From positions 1,852,277 through 1,916,276 of the forward strand of contig OX637806.1 in the NCBI GenBank assembly GCA_951802425.1: a stretch of 64,000 nucleotides of DNA, written 5' to 3'. Both the position numbers and the translations under genes were made by a program. The stretch's first letter is position 1. Each line of letters opens with the position of its first letter. The stretch is from Clavaria fumosa (Eukaryota > Basidiomycota > Agaricomycetes > Agaricales > Clavariaceae). Of the stretch, positions 10,515 to 21,599 are shown piece after piece. The notes under the pieces were generated by a model. The model did no database searches. It was given only the letters and a program-made list of their open reading frames with translations, and had not been told where the DNA came from.

Positions 10515-11150
10515 ACTTCACTACATGGATCCCCTTCAAAGTGGGTCTGTGGGTTAGGTCCATCTGTAATTAGGGTCCATAAATATTTTCAGGATTTTAC
10601 CAGTTTTTCCAGAGGCTGGGGAACCCCATCACTTTTTTGGGGCTTTTAAACTCAGCTAAGGGGACCATTTCCTTACCCCTCCACAACCCATGCATAGAAA
10701 TGGATGAAATTGGATAGGTACATGGGCCCCTATCAGGAGACCCTCCCTGAATATTCTCAGGATTTTATCTGTTGAACTGCAGGCATGGGAACCAATCCGC
10801 GTCAGGCTTATTTCGAACTCCGATGTTCCAAAACGTCGCATGGATCTCCCACCTCCCACTTTGAAATCCAGTCTAGCTCACTCAACCTACTACATGAATT
10901 CCCATGAAACTTGGTCTGCAGGTAGGTCCATATCTAATTAGGCTCTGTAAATATTTTCAGGATTGGACCTATTTTTGCAAAGGCAGGGGAGCCCATTCGC
11001 TTTTTGGGGGCATTTCAAACTCAGCTGCCTCCCCAAAAGTTCCATGTTTAGATCTACACAGAGAAAGAATCCATTCAAAGACCAAGTGGCAAAGTCGTAG
11101 GCCCTTATGACACCTGTCCCCTGTAATATTTTAATGATTTTACATGGTTT
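10515..11150. repeat. ~370-bp degenerate direct duplication
   Basis: The segment with GGTCCAT..TAATTAG, then AATATTTTCAGGATT, then a GGGG-rich stretch and AAACTCAGCT at about 10540-10655 recurs at about 10920-11025. Shorter partial copies of AATATTYTCAGGATTTTA occur near 10753 and 11130. It does not look coding. Confidence 0.6.
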
Positions 11151-12146
11151 AGTTGAGCTGTGAGGGTGGAAATGAGCAGAGAAAAATCGGTATTTTTCCG
11201 AGTCATGTGACACGGTTCTGTCGGCTGGCAACACCGTGGCTTGCTGTTGCCACCCCTCCTCCCCTTCGTCTCCCCCACTTACCTTGCTCACTCCACATCG
11301 CTCACCCCTCTCCACTCACTACTGCTCATCCTCCCAAACTTTCTAATAACCCTCTGTGGGTTGTCACCAAGGTAAATGTACCATTATTTTATTACTTTTG
11401 GGGTTTTTTTTTGCTAGAAATAGTACAAGACATTCAAGACAACAGGCCAGAAAAAGTCAGAACAAGTCAGAAACAAGTTAGCAAGGTAAACAAGGTACTT
11501 GTAGAAGTGCTGATGATGGTGGGACCATTGTGGGCAAAACCAGTCACAGTCAAACTGCTCGGGATGGCATTTCTGGGTAGGTACTTGCATTCTAATTGTT
11601 AATGTACTATCATTTTGGTTTAAAACACTGGAATTGAGCAATACTAACACTCTGCACTGGACTGCGCCTGACGTAGCCTGGTTGAGCGTAACATGTGCTG
11701 ACATCCATCAGATCGTGCACACAACACATTTGTATATCTGCCATGGTGGTAACCCCCCTTGAGGTCTGATTCAGCACACACCAGAAGCACAACCCCAAAC
11801 CTTTTTTGGTGTACAACTGACTGGTAAAATACTGTAATTAGATAAGCAGGTAATATATAGATGTCAACAGGTAATATATAGACTAGCAAAAACCCTTGCA
11901 GACACTGCAAAGTGCAAGAGAAATGTTAATTGAGTGGTGTGGACATACTGAAAATTTGCTTGTAGTCTTATAAGAGAAGTGGTCATCACACCAATTGTAA
12001 GCCCAATATGTACATTGTTATTAAAGTAGTGCACAGAGCACAAATAGTCTGGGCATCACATAAAATGAAAGGTCAACAGGTACATTGTAAGTAAAGTAGT
12101 GTAAGTAAAGTGGTATAGAGCAGTATTCATCCAGTCACAATAAACA
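11151..12146. other. no supported gene
   Basis: A 149-codon + frame (11153-11602) has no recognisable motif, and its composition changes midway, so it is not called. An 18-bp phrase around GGTAATATATAG is repeated at about 11849 and 11869. The lower-coordinate side of the Helitron remnant probably lies at about 11.9-12.1 kb, but no terminal hairpin/CTRR end was identified. Confidence 0.3.
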
Positions 12147-12302
12147 TTAGTCAAGTAGTACTTCAGTGTACACAATATTCTTTGTAACAGGTTCTGTAAC
12201 AGTGGGATCCCAAATTGCTTTAATCCTTTGAACAGAAGTAACATGTGAAACAGCAACATAAAACTGTCCATGGGTGAACACAGAAGTTCTAAAGTCCAAT
12301 CC
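12147..12302 (-). pseudogene. C-terminal tail of a Helitron PIF1-like helicase
   Basis: Minus-strand translation from 12302 to a TAA at 12147-12149 gives GLDFRTSVFTHGQFYVAVSH, followed by VTSVQRIKAIWDP and TKNIVYTEVLLD. This is the typical end of Helitron RepHel helicases (motif VI normally reads VFTHGQFYVALSR). The SR pair is SH here, so the arginine finger is lost. The rest of the helicase is cut off by the LTR that begins at 12303. It is a relic of a rolling-circle transposon. Confidence 0.8.
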
Positions 12303-13128
12303 TGCATCAATATCAAGTCTGGAGTATCATAAGTACATGTGAGACTTATATATGTACATGCAGAGAGTGTAACTATTTAGGAAAAGTATAGAGGTCTCCA
12401 GGCAACAAGACTATAGTAGTATGGGGTTTAACGTGACCGTGCGCATGTTCTACTAAGGTTGCAAGGGGTTGCAAGCATGACCAGTCATGGGTCATGACCT
12501 AGTTAAATAATCATATAAGTAACTATAACTATGGGGGGATCCTCAGATCATAAATGTTGTAGTTATAGATTACTGTGGGCAAGGAGGGAAACATATTTGA
12601 AGTAAATACACCGCTGACTGTTGGTGGCATGTTAGATTAAGATTGTGAGGTCATAGGAGCAGTCACATGGGTGACACAGGTGACCTAGGGCAGAGGGTCA
12701 TGTGAGTAATGCCAGTAATGCAAGTAATGCTGGTAGCATTGGTGGTGTCATAGCACCAGTGGTGCTGGTAGCACTGGTGACATTGGTAGTGCTGGTGACA
12801 CTGGTAGCACCAGTGATGCCAGTAATGCCGGTGGTGCCACATGGTGAGTCATGTGCTGATGAAAAGATTGTGTAACTGCATGTTGTGTGTCAATATTGGG
12901 GGTTCAAATGGTGGATATGCATAGGGTGAGTTTGCAAGGAGTTCCATGAGTATGGTGTTGTGGTCGCAAGTATCATATGAAGGCAGGGGAAGTCCAGGAA
13001 GGCTCTGGAAAAAGACAGCAGGTTTCAGAAGTGCGCAGGGTGGTCTGCGAGGTGGTGAGTGGGTGTCAGGAGGTCCAGAGGTGTTGGTAGAGGCGGAATA
13101 GATAGGGAAAAATGGGTGGATCCTGGCA
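12303..13128 (-). mobile_element. Ty3/gypsy LTR, probable 3' LTR (family 1, copy A)
   Basis: On the minus strand it starts TGCCAGGATCC and ends TTGATATTGATGCA (TG..CA). It is alignable over its whole length with 33842-34611, with roughly 80% identity by eye, including the shared phrases CAAGACTATAGTAGTATGGG and CGCATGTTCTACTAAGGT. Immediately outside its TG end, on the internal side, is a purine tract (13129-13142), so this is probably the 3' LTR of a minus-oriented element inserted into a Helitron helicase. A GGTGCTGGTAGC-type minisatellite sits inside (about 12700-12845). Confidence 0.75.
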
Positions 13129-13142
13129 TTACCCCTTCAAGC
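13129..13142 (-). other. candidate polypurine tract
   Basis: On the minus strand the bases just before the LTR start read CTTGAAGGGGTAA then TG. This is the position and composition of a Ty3 plus-strand primer. Confidence 0.5.
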
Positions 13143-13242
13143 CTCAAGCCCTGCAAGAGTGGAGATCATGTGACAAATTAGTCAGTGTGTTGTTTGTTGA
13201 TCAGGTCACAACACCTGAAATTTTTCTCTAAGTCAAACCACC

Positions 13243-13748
13243 ATGGTTGCATCCAACATCCTCAAACACCAAGAAACTGAGCTTGAGCACGAAATGCACA
13301 TTTTTGAAGAAAAAGAAGCTGGCCTCGACCAGAGGATCCTGGAAGACTCCCTAGCTTGTCAAAGGGTGGAACAAGCGTGATGCATGTGCCTTCGAGGCAA
13401 GGTCATGGGCCCTAGCAAGTCAGTTGCCAATGTTGCAGGCTACAGCAAGGCAGCAGGTAATGTTGTGAGCCCTAGCAAGGCAAGGGACAACATCACAGGT
13501 GTAGTAGATCCATTGCCCACAGAGTTCTTGAAGGCATGGAAAAAAATTGGATCAGTGAAAGAAAATAAGGAGTGGAATGGGATGGAGTGAGAGGTGCATA
13601 ATGGTATTTCTCATTCCAATCATTTTTTCTAATTGTTGAGTCACAGGATTGTGACAATTGCATTGCAAAGGGCTGGCAGTGTGAGCACAGTCCTGCCGGC
13701 AAGTGTCGTCAGTGTGCAGAGGACCATGGAAAGTGTTTGTGGGTCTAG
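13243..13748 (+). pseudogene. antisense Zn-cluster coiled-coil gene of a Ty3 element (copy 1)
   Basis: ATG at 13243 opens a charged, helical N-terminus (MVASNILKHQETELEHEMHI..). The frame continues to about 13590 with a single TGA at 13378-13380. Downstream of an intron-like gap (GTGAGA..CACAG) a Cys cluster follows at 13645-13748: CDNCIAKGWQC, then CRQCAEDHGKC (C-x2-C-x6-C-x7-C-x2-C-x6-C). This arrangement recurs in three other genes in the window. The gene starts about 100 bp from the polypurine tract of the LTR at 12303-13128 and runs antisense to that element. The stop and the imperfect phase at the gap indicate decay. The cluster could bind zinc and nucleic acid; its role is unknown. Confidence 0.6.
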
Positions 13749-14549
13749 GAGTTTTGACGATGGCAGGTGAAGAATGAGTTGGGTTGGGACAATGTGCTGG
13801 TCTCTTGGTTTGCTGCTTGTGACTTGGCAATCTTGATGCACACATTGTCATTGGCATAGGCCCTGCATGGCTCAGGTGCATGCATGCCTGGGGCAGACAG
13901 ATCTGCATTGTTGACAAGCAGTGTGTGCACCTCTCCTTTGCTCATCCTGTAGTCTTCGATGTCCTGCTTGTATAGTTCTGTCTCTTCTCTACTCCGTAAG
14001 TGTGCACTGTTGCATTCACTAATCCCATGAGATCTTTGCAGGCACAAATTCATGGGTACATAAAGAGCTGGAGAACAGGATGGAAGGTGAGCAAACAGGT
14101 ACCTGTTTCTTGCTGTGCATTGATGTCACAGAGCTACTGGCTGTTCAGGCCCTGTTCTATTTGCTGGGATATTGTCAGTTAGCTGTTTGTGCATATTTTG
14201 GTTTGTTCATATGATTGATCAAGGAAACTCAACCCTCAATCAACAACATGCCCATATTGTTGACCAATGATATGAATATATCATTTACTGGCAATATGCT
14301 TATATCATGGACAATATATGCATATAATTGTAGGTAAGTTTTCTAATTGGGGTTCAGGTTTGGGAAGGGTTCAGGTTGTTTCTATGCCAGCATTTTAGAG
14401 GTCATTTGTGAGGGGTTAGTAAGTTATTTAAATTGTTTGAGTTAGATAGGTTACGTTTTTGTGGTTCAGGTTGTGTTATTATTATTCTTGAGCTAAGTCT
14501 AGACATCTGCATGTACTTGCTATTATTTTACATCTAACGATTAATGCAT
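13749..14549. other. no supported gene
   Basis: Short overlapping frames on the minus strand (to 14053) lack motifs. 14260-14330 is an AT-rich stretch with ATGAATATATCAT/ATATGCATATA repeats. It may be remaining internal sequence of the Ty3 element to the left. Confidence 0.3.
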
Positions 14550-14995
14550 ACCATTCATACATGGTGTGCAGGAAGTTAAAGGAGCAGTCACTCATGCAAT
14601 TTCCCACACACAATCTATGAATGGTATGTGGGAGTTGAAGGAGTCATCACTCCTGCAATTTCCCGCACACCATTCACACATGATGTGCGGGAAGTTTAAG
14701 GCGTGGTCATTCTGCAGGTTTCCTGCACACCATACGTGAATGGTGTGCGGGAAGTTGACGGAGCAACCACTCCTTCAACTTCCCGCATATCATGCGTGAA
14801 TGGTGTGCGGGAAGTCGAAGGAGTGGTCGCTCCTCCAATTTCCCGCACACCATTCACGTATGGTGTGCGGGAAATTGCAGGAATGACCACTCCCTCAACT
14901 TCCCGCACACCATTCACATACGGTGTGCGGGAAGTTGAAGGAGTGGTTGCCCCTGCAATTTCCAGCATAGCATTCACACATGGTATGGGGACAGG
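14550..14995. repeat. 60-bp tandem array of imperfect palindromes
   Basis: About seven units. Each contains a hairpin of the form TTCCCGCACACCATTCA then TGGTGTGCGGGAA, joined by GTTGAAGGAGTGGTCRCTCC-like linkers that themselves form an inverted pair. The period is 60 bp, a multiple of three, so open frames run through it on both strands and encode near-identical ~20-residue repeats (RTPFTYGVREVEGV type). This is a consequence of palindromy, not evidence of a gene. The phrase GTGTGYGGGAAATTGCAGG recurs in a separate 41-bp array at 51979. Confidence 0.9.
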
Positions 14996-15364
14996 CAAAC
15001 TGACCCAAAGATATCTTACTCTCCTCTATGAGCTGGATATTCTCTTGCTTTGTCTTCTCAACCAGTTTCATGGCCTCCATGGCCTGTTCAAGTACCTGGA
15101 TTTTGGCAGTCTGAGTCCTTTGCAGCTTGTGCTTTGTAATATAAAGGGATGCAGAATGCTCCCTTTCACCCTGGAGTTCTGCTCTGGCATTGCTTAAGGC
15201 CAATATTGAGCATTATGCAATGCAGACTCAACACCCTCAAACTGCTTGTCAGAGGCAGGCTCTGATGGTCCTACACCTCCCTCCTGTAGTCTCCTGGCAT
15301 GAGCTGCGAGCAGCTGCTCTCTCTGATCCTGTGACCTCTGTGATGCTGAATACTTTGGAGGCAT
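14996..15364 (-). pseudogene. coiled-coil protein fragment, function unknown
   Basis: From ATG at 15364 (MPPKYSASQRSQDQREQLL..) the minus strand reads a Gln/Arg-rich start, then an acidic stretch. A frameshift near 15190 leads into an Ala/Glu/Lys-rich coiled coil (SNARAELQGEREHSASLYIT, then EQAMEAMKLVEKTKQE). The reading runs straight into the 60-bp array. Related N-termini are familiar from mobile-element-linked fungal proteins, but I cannot name the family. The frameshift makes a pseudogene likely. Confidence 0.45.
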
Positions 15365-17295
15365 AAATTCAGCCTGTATAGCTGATAAGAGATAATGAGC
15401 CAGAAAGCCAAGGTTTTGCCCAGCTGCAATTCATCAAGAGATATGAATAAGTGAATATATAGGTTCAGAAAATGGTATAATAGTGCTTACCTAGGTGTTC
15501 CAAAGCCCCAAATTCTTCCCCCCAAGTACACACAGTCCAGTACAAGTCCCTAAAGTGTCAGAAGGTGGTATTCAGCCTGAAATGTAGAGAAAACAGTAAT
15601 TTATATGATAAGATAGGAAAATATGAAGTTTTGGAGGCTTACCCTGTGCACACAGAGTGTTTTAAAGTGGGGGGAGAATGAGAGCCAGAGAATGAGGCCA
15701 CAGAAACCTTGTGGTGTATGCACACAGCCACTGACTACATTAACACACAAGTCCAGCAGCATCAAATCTGTAGGCCTCATAGACCTTTTGGGACTTACCT
15801 TTGCTGAGAGGAAATGTTCAGAAATCTTATTTGAACATTTTGTTCAAGATGGAATCTTTCTAAAGTCTTTGTTATCTAGATAACAACAATATCTCAATAA
15901 ATAAAGTGTTTTTCAAAGGTCCATCTTGAACAAAAGTTTCTAAATTTAATTTCAGACTGTCAAGAACAGTGAGGACAAAGTCCCAATGCACAGACCAGGT
16001 GTCAATAATGTTGAACTGAGGAGCATGGAGATACATGGGGGGTTCATATACTACTAGGGTAGGGCATAGGGGCTAACTGTGAAACATGAGTATATCAGAT
16101 ATCTATAGCAATTTCACCTGAGGAGTGGGAAGGCATGGATGATACATGTAAGACAAAGAATATGTTCCCATGGGTAGTGGGCATCATCCCAATGGTTGCT
16201 AATCATAGACTAGCACCAAGGGAAATGCCAGAAGTAAAGTCCATTTGGTCTGGAAGTCCAATTGATTGGAGCAGAGGAAGCAGAGGTGTGGAATCAGAGT
16301 TTGGAGTTTTGGTGCAGAGGTGCAGAGGTGTGGAGGGAGCAGAAGTGTGGAGGGAGGGCAAAAAAAGTTGGAGATGCTGGGGGGCTGAGAGGACCTATTG
16401 TAAGTTCACTCACCCCTCCCTCCTACAAAATTTTTTATCCTAAGAAGAAATTTTACTAAGGAATTGTCAAGAAGCAGGCTAGAGTAGACAGAAGAGTAGA
16501 ACAAACAGAGCAAACAAGGAGTGTTGGAGTTGTACAAAAGGTAACATTGTATGAACAAGATTTCAGAGTTTTTGCAAGGTCAAGAAAAATCAGAGAATCA
16601 AAGTATCAAGGAATCAGAAAAAGCAGAGTTTCAGAGTTTTGGTATTTGTGAGGACTGGAATAACAAGGAACAGAAGAACATAAGGAGTGTGGGTTTAGAT
16701 TGGAGGTGCAGATTGGAGGTTTGGATTGGACCTTTGGCTGTTGCAGCAAGGAGCAGGGCAGGAAGCAGCACAAAGGGCAAGCAAAGGACCAGTTGTATAC
16801 ACAAGGTTGTAGTTTGAATATACTTCTAAAGTCTATAGGGTCAATATCCCACTAATAGTGCATTGGTGGAAAATCTAAAGAAATATTCATAGCAAGCCTA
16901 ATACCTAAGATATTGGCATGGGGTTTGCTTCTTCCTAACCCTAAATCCTACACCAATTCTGTAAAACAAGAATGGTGTAGGATTGTGGGAATTTCAACCC
17001 TTAGCTGCCAGGTAAAGCCATAGGCCCCATTCACTAGGTCACATGACCTATTCCCCAATTTTCACCAATGCCCCCTTTTCAGGTGATCTTTAGGTACAAT
17101 ATTCCTCAATTCTATTAGGTGCTTGGGATCTGGGAAACTATTAGGCACAGGATGCCAAAAAAGGCAATATCCACTCCACAAATGGGTTGGAATTAGGTGC
17201 CTGAACCATTTTCAATTAGGTGCCAGCACCACAAAACCACCAATAGGTCAATTTCCACATATCTTATAGGGTCAATATCCCACCAATAGTGCATT
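15365..17295. other. non-coding, LTR-like and minisatellite sequence
   Basis: No gene is supported. About 16260-16340 has GGTGCAGAGGTGTGGAGG-type short tandem repeats and 16550-16680 has TCAGAGTTT repeats. A ~33-bp direct repeat containing AGGGTCAATATCCCAC occurs at about 16841 and 17268, bracketing about 430 bp that may be an insertion. The right copy abuts the truncated N-terminus of the Zn-cluster gene at 17296. Confidence 0.4.
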
Positions 17296-18210
17296 ACCAT
17301 GCCCTGTGGTCACCATCCCCATGCATCCAGAGTATGAGGACCCCAAGATTGTGGCCCTTGCAAGGTGGTTCAAGAGAAGAAGGCACAGGAGGAGGACAAG
17401 TGGAAGAAGAGGGAGGAAGTGGATCAGGTGTGGTGGGAGGAGATGGAGTGGGTGAAGGCAGTGGAGGTGAAGTGGCATGTGGAGGAGATCGCATGAGTGC
17501 ATGGAGTGGGGCAGAAGCGGAATCCAATGCCAGAGTCTGAGGTGGAGCGAGGGGTATGCATGCAGTGCTGGCTGTTGTCACTGGGCTGCATGTACCCAAG
17601 TGGAGGGCAGGGCACTTCATGTGTTGCCTGTGTGGGGGTGAAGCAGAAGTGTGTGGGTGGAGAGGCAGAGGGGCTGGAGCAGAAGAGACTCCACTCTGTG
17701 AAGTCAAAAAAGGTGGTAGAGGAGGAGGTGGAGGTGTGGGAGGTGCGGGCTCTGCAAGCAGAGGTGGAGAGGGCAGAAGTGGAGTGGGCGAGGTTGGCAA
17801 AGGCCACCCTTGACTTGGTGGCCTGCAGTGTGGCAGAGTTGGAGGAGTGGAGGAAGGAGGCAAGGGTGGAGAGGAAGGAGTGGAGGGTGGAGCAGAAGGC
17901 AGTGGCAGAGGATTGGAGGATCCTCCAAGAGTTTTTTATGGGGAAGTGGGGGGTGGAGGCAGAGGTGGAGGAGAAAGCAGAGGGAGAGAAGATGGTGGTA
18001 GAGTCAGAGGCAGAGATGGAGATGGAGGGAGAGAAGGAGAAGGAGGATGCAGAGATGGATGCAGAGGTGGAGGTGGAGGCAGAGATGGAGGCAGAGGTGG
18101 AGAAGGAGAAAGAGGCAGAGGCAGAGGAGGGGGAAGTAGGAGCAGAGTCCAGGCTGAAGGAGCCTGAAGGAGTTTTACAAGCATTGCCTGGCTCACCCCC
18201 CTCTGCCTAA
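17296..18210 (+). pseudogene. antisense Zn-cluster coiled-coil gene of a Ty3 element (copy 2)
   Basis: Similarity to the copy at 35.1-35.7 kb begins at about 17300 (HPEYEDPKIVALA vs AEDEDPEIVALA), so the N-terminus is missing. After at least one frame change, the frame from 17497 carries VCMQCWLLSLGC then [11 protein letters not shown] (C-x2-C-x6-C-x10-C-x2-C-x6-C), then about 150 residues of Glu/Lys/Val-rich coiled coil with low-complexity EAE/EME repeats, ending in a stop just after 18207. It is tail-to-tail with the minus-strand Ty3 pol whose chromodomain ends near 18500. The cluster resembles a zinc-binding module; no enzymatic domain is seen. Confidence 0.6.
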
Positions 18211-18283
18211 TATATATATATATATATATTATCTACTTATTTATTGTTTCTTTTTTTATCTTTTATCTTTTCTTTTATAAAAT

Positions 18284-21200
18284 TTATCTTTTATCTTTTG
18301 AACTTGAGTGAAAGTAAGCAGTGTGAAAACAGAAAATGAGGTAAAGTGGAACAGAGAAACAGAAGAAAAGTCCAGAGTTGGACTTGATGAAATAAAATTT
18401 CAGAGTTTTTTGGAGAAGAACAAAGGTTTTTTTTTTTTTTTTGGGATTCAGAGAAAGTGGAGAAAGCAGAGAGGAGAGACAGAGAGACAAGGAGACAGAG
18501 AGACAGATCAAAGGGAATTGAGAGGTCCAGGCTTGTTCAGATATGCATGGATGGAAGTCCAAAACAGCCTCAGAGGTGTGTACAAGGTCTGTAGCTGGTA
18601 ACCAAGATGTTTCCTCATTGGTCCCACTGCACCAAGTAAAGGAGTTTGCAGGTGTGGTGTTTGTTGATCTTGGAGTTAGAAATGTGGAAGACAGGGTGGA
18701 CCACTCACATGGCTTCAGGGAGTTGGAGTATGAAGGGATGCAAGCCAGCCTCTCCAATGATCTCGAAAGGTCCAAGGAACCTTTCAGAGAGCTTCTGGGA
18801 TGGTCTGGTGGTATGGAAAAACTTTGCCTTAATGTAGACTTGGTTTCCAACCTTAAACCTCAGTGCCAGAGCCCGATGGGTGTCTGCTGGACCTTGATAG
18901 TGACATTGTGCATTGGCAATGTGGGTATGGAGTTCTTGGTGGAGCTCATCCAAGTCCACAGCAAGTTCTCAGGCACAAACCAAGATTACTTCATGTTCAG
19001 GGTACACCAATATGTTCAGATGATAGCCCTTGTTTGCAAAGAATGGAGAAACCCCAGTAGTGGCACTCAGAGCATTGTTGTAGGCAAACTCCACTAGAGG
19101 CAGCAGTTCAGACCAGTTGTCCTGCTGGTAATTGCAGTAACAACAGAGGTATTGTTCCAATGTCTGGTTAGTGCTCTGTTTGTCTGTTGCCCTCCAGATG
19201 ATATCTGGAGGTAAAGTGCAAAGTCATATCAAGGACTTTGCCCAATGAGCAGAAGAAATGGGAGACAAACTCAGAGCCACAATCAGAGGTGACATGTGAC
19301 AGAACTCCATGTTTTGAAAAGATGTGAGGTATGAACAGGCAAGCCAACTCTGTGGAGTTCACTTTGTTGGTTGTTGGGATGAAAATCCCCTGCTTCATAA
19401 ACCTATCAACAACCACCAAGATTGTGGTAAAACCAGAGCTCTTGGGGAGTTGCTCAATGAAATCCATCGAGATGGAATTCCACAGTTTCTCAGGTATGGG
19501 CAGCTGCTTAAGCATTTCATATGGCTTATGCTGAGGGGCTTTCACCCTACCACAAGTTGTGCAAGATTTGCAAAAGTCTGATACAAATCCTTGGAGTTTT
19601 GGCCAGGAATAGTCCCTGAAGACCAAGGCCATAGTCTTGGTCCAACCAAAATGTTCAGCAAGTGGGTGATCATGTCTTGCATGTAAAATGCAGAATTGGA
19701 GGTCATCAACATCTGGTACATAAATCTGTCTGCACTCACAGAGAAGTCCATTGTTGTCCATGGAGTTCAAGCAGAGGTCCTGCAGAATTGGAGTGATCAC
19801 AGGATCAAGCAAGAGTCCAAACCAGATATCCTCACAGAGTTGATTATTGTCAATCACGAATGAGGCACATGCATGTAGTGCAGCACATAGAGCAATGAAG
19901 CTTGGAGTGATGAAATCAATTGTCCACCAGTGAACATTGGCTAGAGATTCTGTGGATTGATGCAGGCATGATCACTATCCACCTCTTTGGGATAGACATC
20001 CCAATGTCTAGTCAACATCAGGTTTCATTCCAAGGTGACTGGGGCAGAATCAGATCATGAAATTGAACTGGGAGAGGAACTTCAACCACCTGGCTTGACA
20101 CCAGGTGAGCAGGCAGACCATGGAGAAATACTCAAGGTTCTTGTGGTCAGTAACAATGTTGACCAGAGTTTCAGAACCTTCGAGATAATGCCTCCAAGTG
20201 GTAAATGCCCAGGGTGTGGAAATGAAAAGTGATAGGATGGACTTCACTGTCGGAGGTGACCGTAGAGAGAATCATGGAAACAGCATAGTCTGAGGTGTTG
20301 GTTTTGACTATAAGCAGAGCTCCAGGGATAAAGTGTGAGAGGATCAGCATGGAGGAGAACACAGTTTGTAGAGAGTCAAAAGTGGACTGGCAGTTGTCAG
20401 ACCAATGCCACTGTATGTTCTTATAAGTGAGGCAGTTCATTGGAGAGACAACATTGGAGTAGCCATGGATGAAACAGCAATAGAAATTGGCAAATCCAAG
20501 GAAGGACTGTACATCTTTGACCTTCTGCGGAGTGGGCCATTCCTGTATAGCTTTAACTTTAGTTGTTTCCATAGAAGGTCCAGCTGGAGATAAGACAAAT
20601 CCAAGGTACTCCATGGTCTCAGCATGAAATTCACACTTAGCTGGGTTCAGGAAGAGACTGTTCTTCTGGAGCCTTTGGAGTACCTCTCAGACATGTTCAT
20701 ACATGTTGTTCTGGGTCCTCAGAGTAGATGAGGATGTCATCAAGATAGACAACCATGAACATGTCAAGGAGGTCAGAGAAGACATTGTTCATGAAATGCT
20801 GGAAAATGGTGGGTGTGTTTGTGAGCCCAAAGGGCATCACACCATTTGAAGGACCCATATTGGGTGCAGAATATGGTCTTCCATTCATCACCCTCAGCAA
20901 TATGGACCAGGTGGTATGCATGTTGGAGGTCAAGTTTAGTGTAGATTTGGGCTTTTCCTGGAACATCAAGAAGATCTTTGGTTAGCAGAAGTGGATAATG
21001 GTCCTTTTTGGTCACTTTATTGAGACCATGGAAATCAACACAGTGTCAGAGTGTTCCATTCTTTTTCTGGATGAAGAGCACAGGTGCTCCATGTGGAGAA
21101 TGGCTCAGACATATGGATCTGATGCAGAGATGCTCATCCAGAAACTTGTGGAGTTCACTGAGTTCAGACTGCAACAAAGGATAGACTATACCTGGCAGAA

Positions 21201-21560
21201 GAGATTGCCCCTCCAGATGGTTGGTGCAGAGCCAGGGTGTCTGCCTTCTTTTTACTGAAGATGTCCAGAAAATCCCTGTACTCCTCTGGGACAGAGAGGA
21301 GATCCTCCTGGGTGGTGTCAAGGACGTGCTGCAGATGATGGTTGAGCCAAAGCACATGGAATGGAGACAGACAGAGAGACAGAGGTGGACAAAGGGACAG
21401 AATGGAGAGTGCTGGCCAGTGCACCCTCCAGGACAGATTCCAGAGTTTTTTTCTCATTTATAGATGGTCTGGGTGTTATCTGGGCAGTAGTCCAGTCAAC
21501 CAGCAGGTTGCGTTGGAACAGCCAATTCATTCCCAAGATCACATCACATGAGGGGTCAAG
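18284..21560 (-). pseudogene. Ty3/gypsy chromovirus pol, degenerate
   Basis: Minus-strand domains in order: end of protease (ILGMNWLFQRN, about 21540), reverse transcriptase (about 21130-20690, YLDD motif as [11 protein letters not shown]), RNase H (about 20614-20050), integrase zinc finger (HDHPLAEHFG, CKSCTTC, about 19690-19560), integrase core with Asp (SMDFIEQLP), Asp (TSDCGSEF) and Glu (EGNRQTEH), integrase C-terminus (about 18960-18705) and a damaged chromodomain (about 18700-18500, ending DFHPCISEQAW). Gag is absent. Many frameshifts split it into eight or more pieces, so it cannot make a full polyprotein. Its protease end lies within about 60 bp of the oppositely oriented element starting at 21600. 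Confidence 0.9.
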
Positions 21561-21599
21561 ATCAGTAAGATGTTAGTCAGATCCATGGGGGAGAGCTGA

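Noticed and set aside
11153..11602. 149-codon + frame
   Set aside because: Low-complexity start and a switch in composition midway; no family resemblance and no upstream signal.
14696..15197. Long open frames on both strands through the 60-bp array
   Set aside because: Explained by a repeat period divisible by three and by palindromy. The peptide is the same on both strands and no start or neighbouring exon supports a gene.
17294..17863. 189-codon Pro-rich frame on the minus strand
   Set aside because: Antisense shadow of the Glu/Lys-rich Zn-cluster gene, with no motif of its own.
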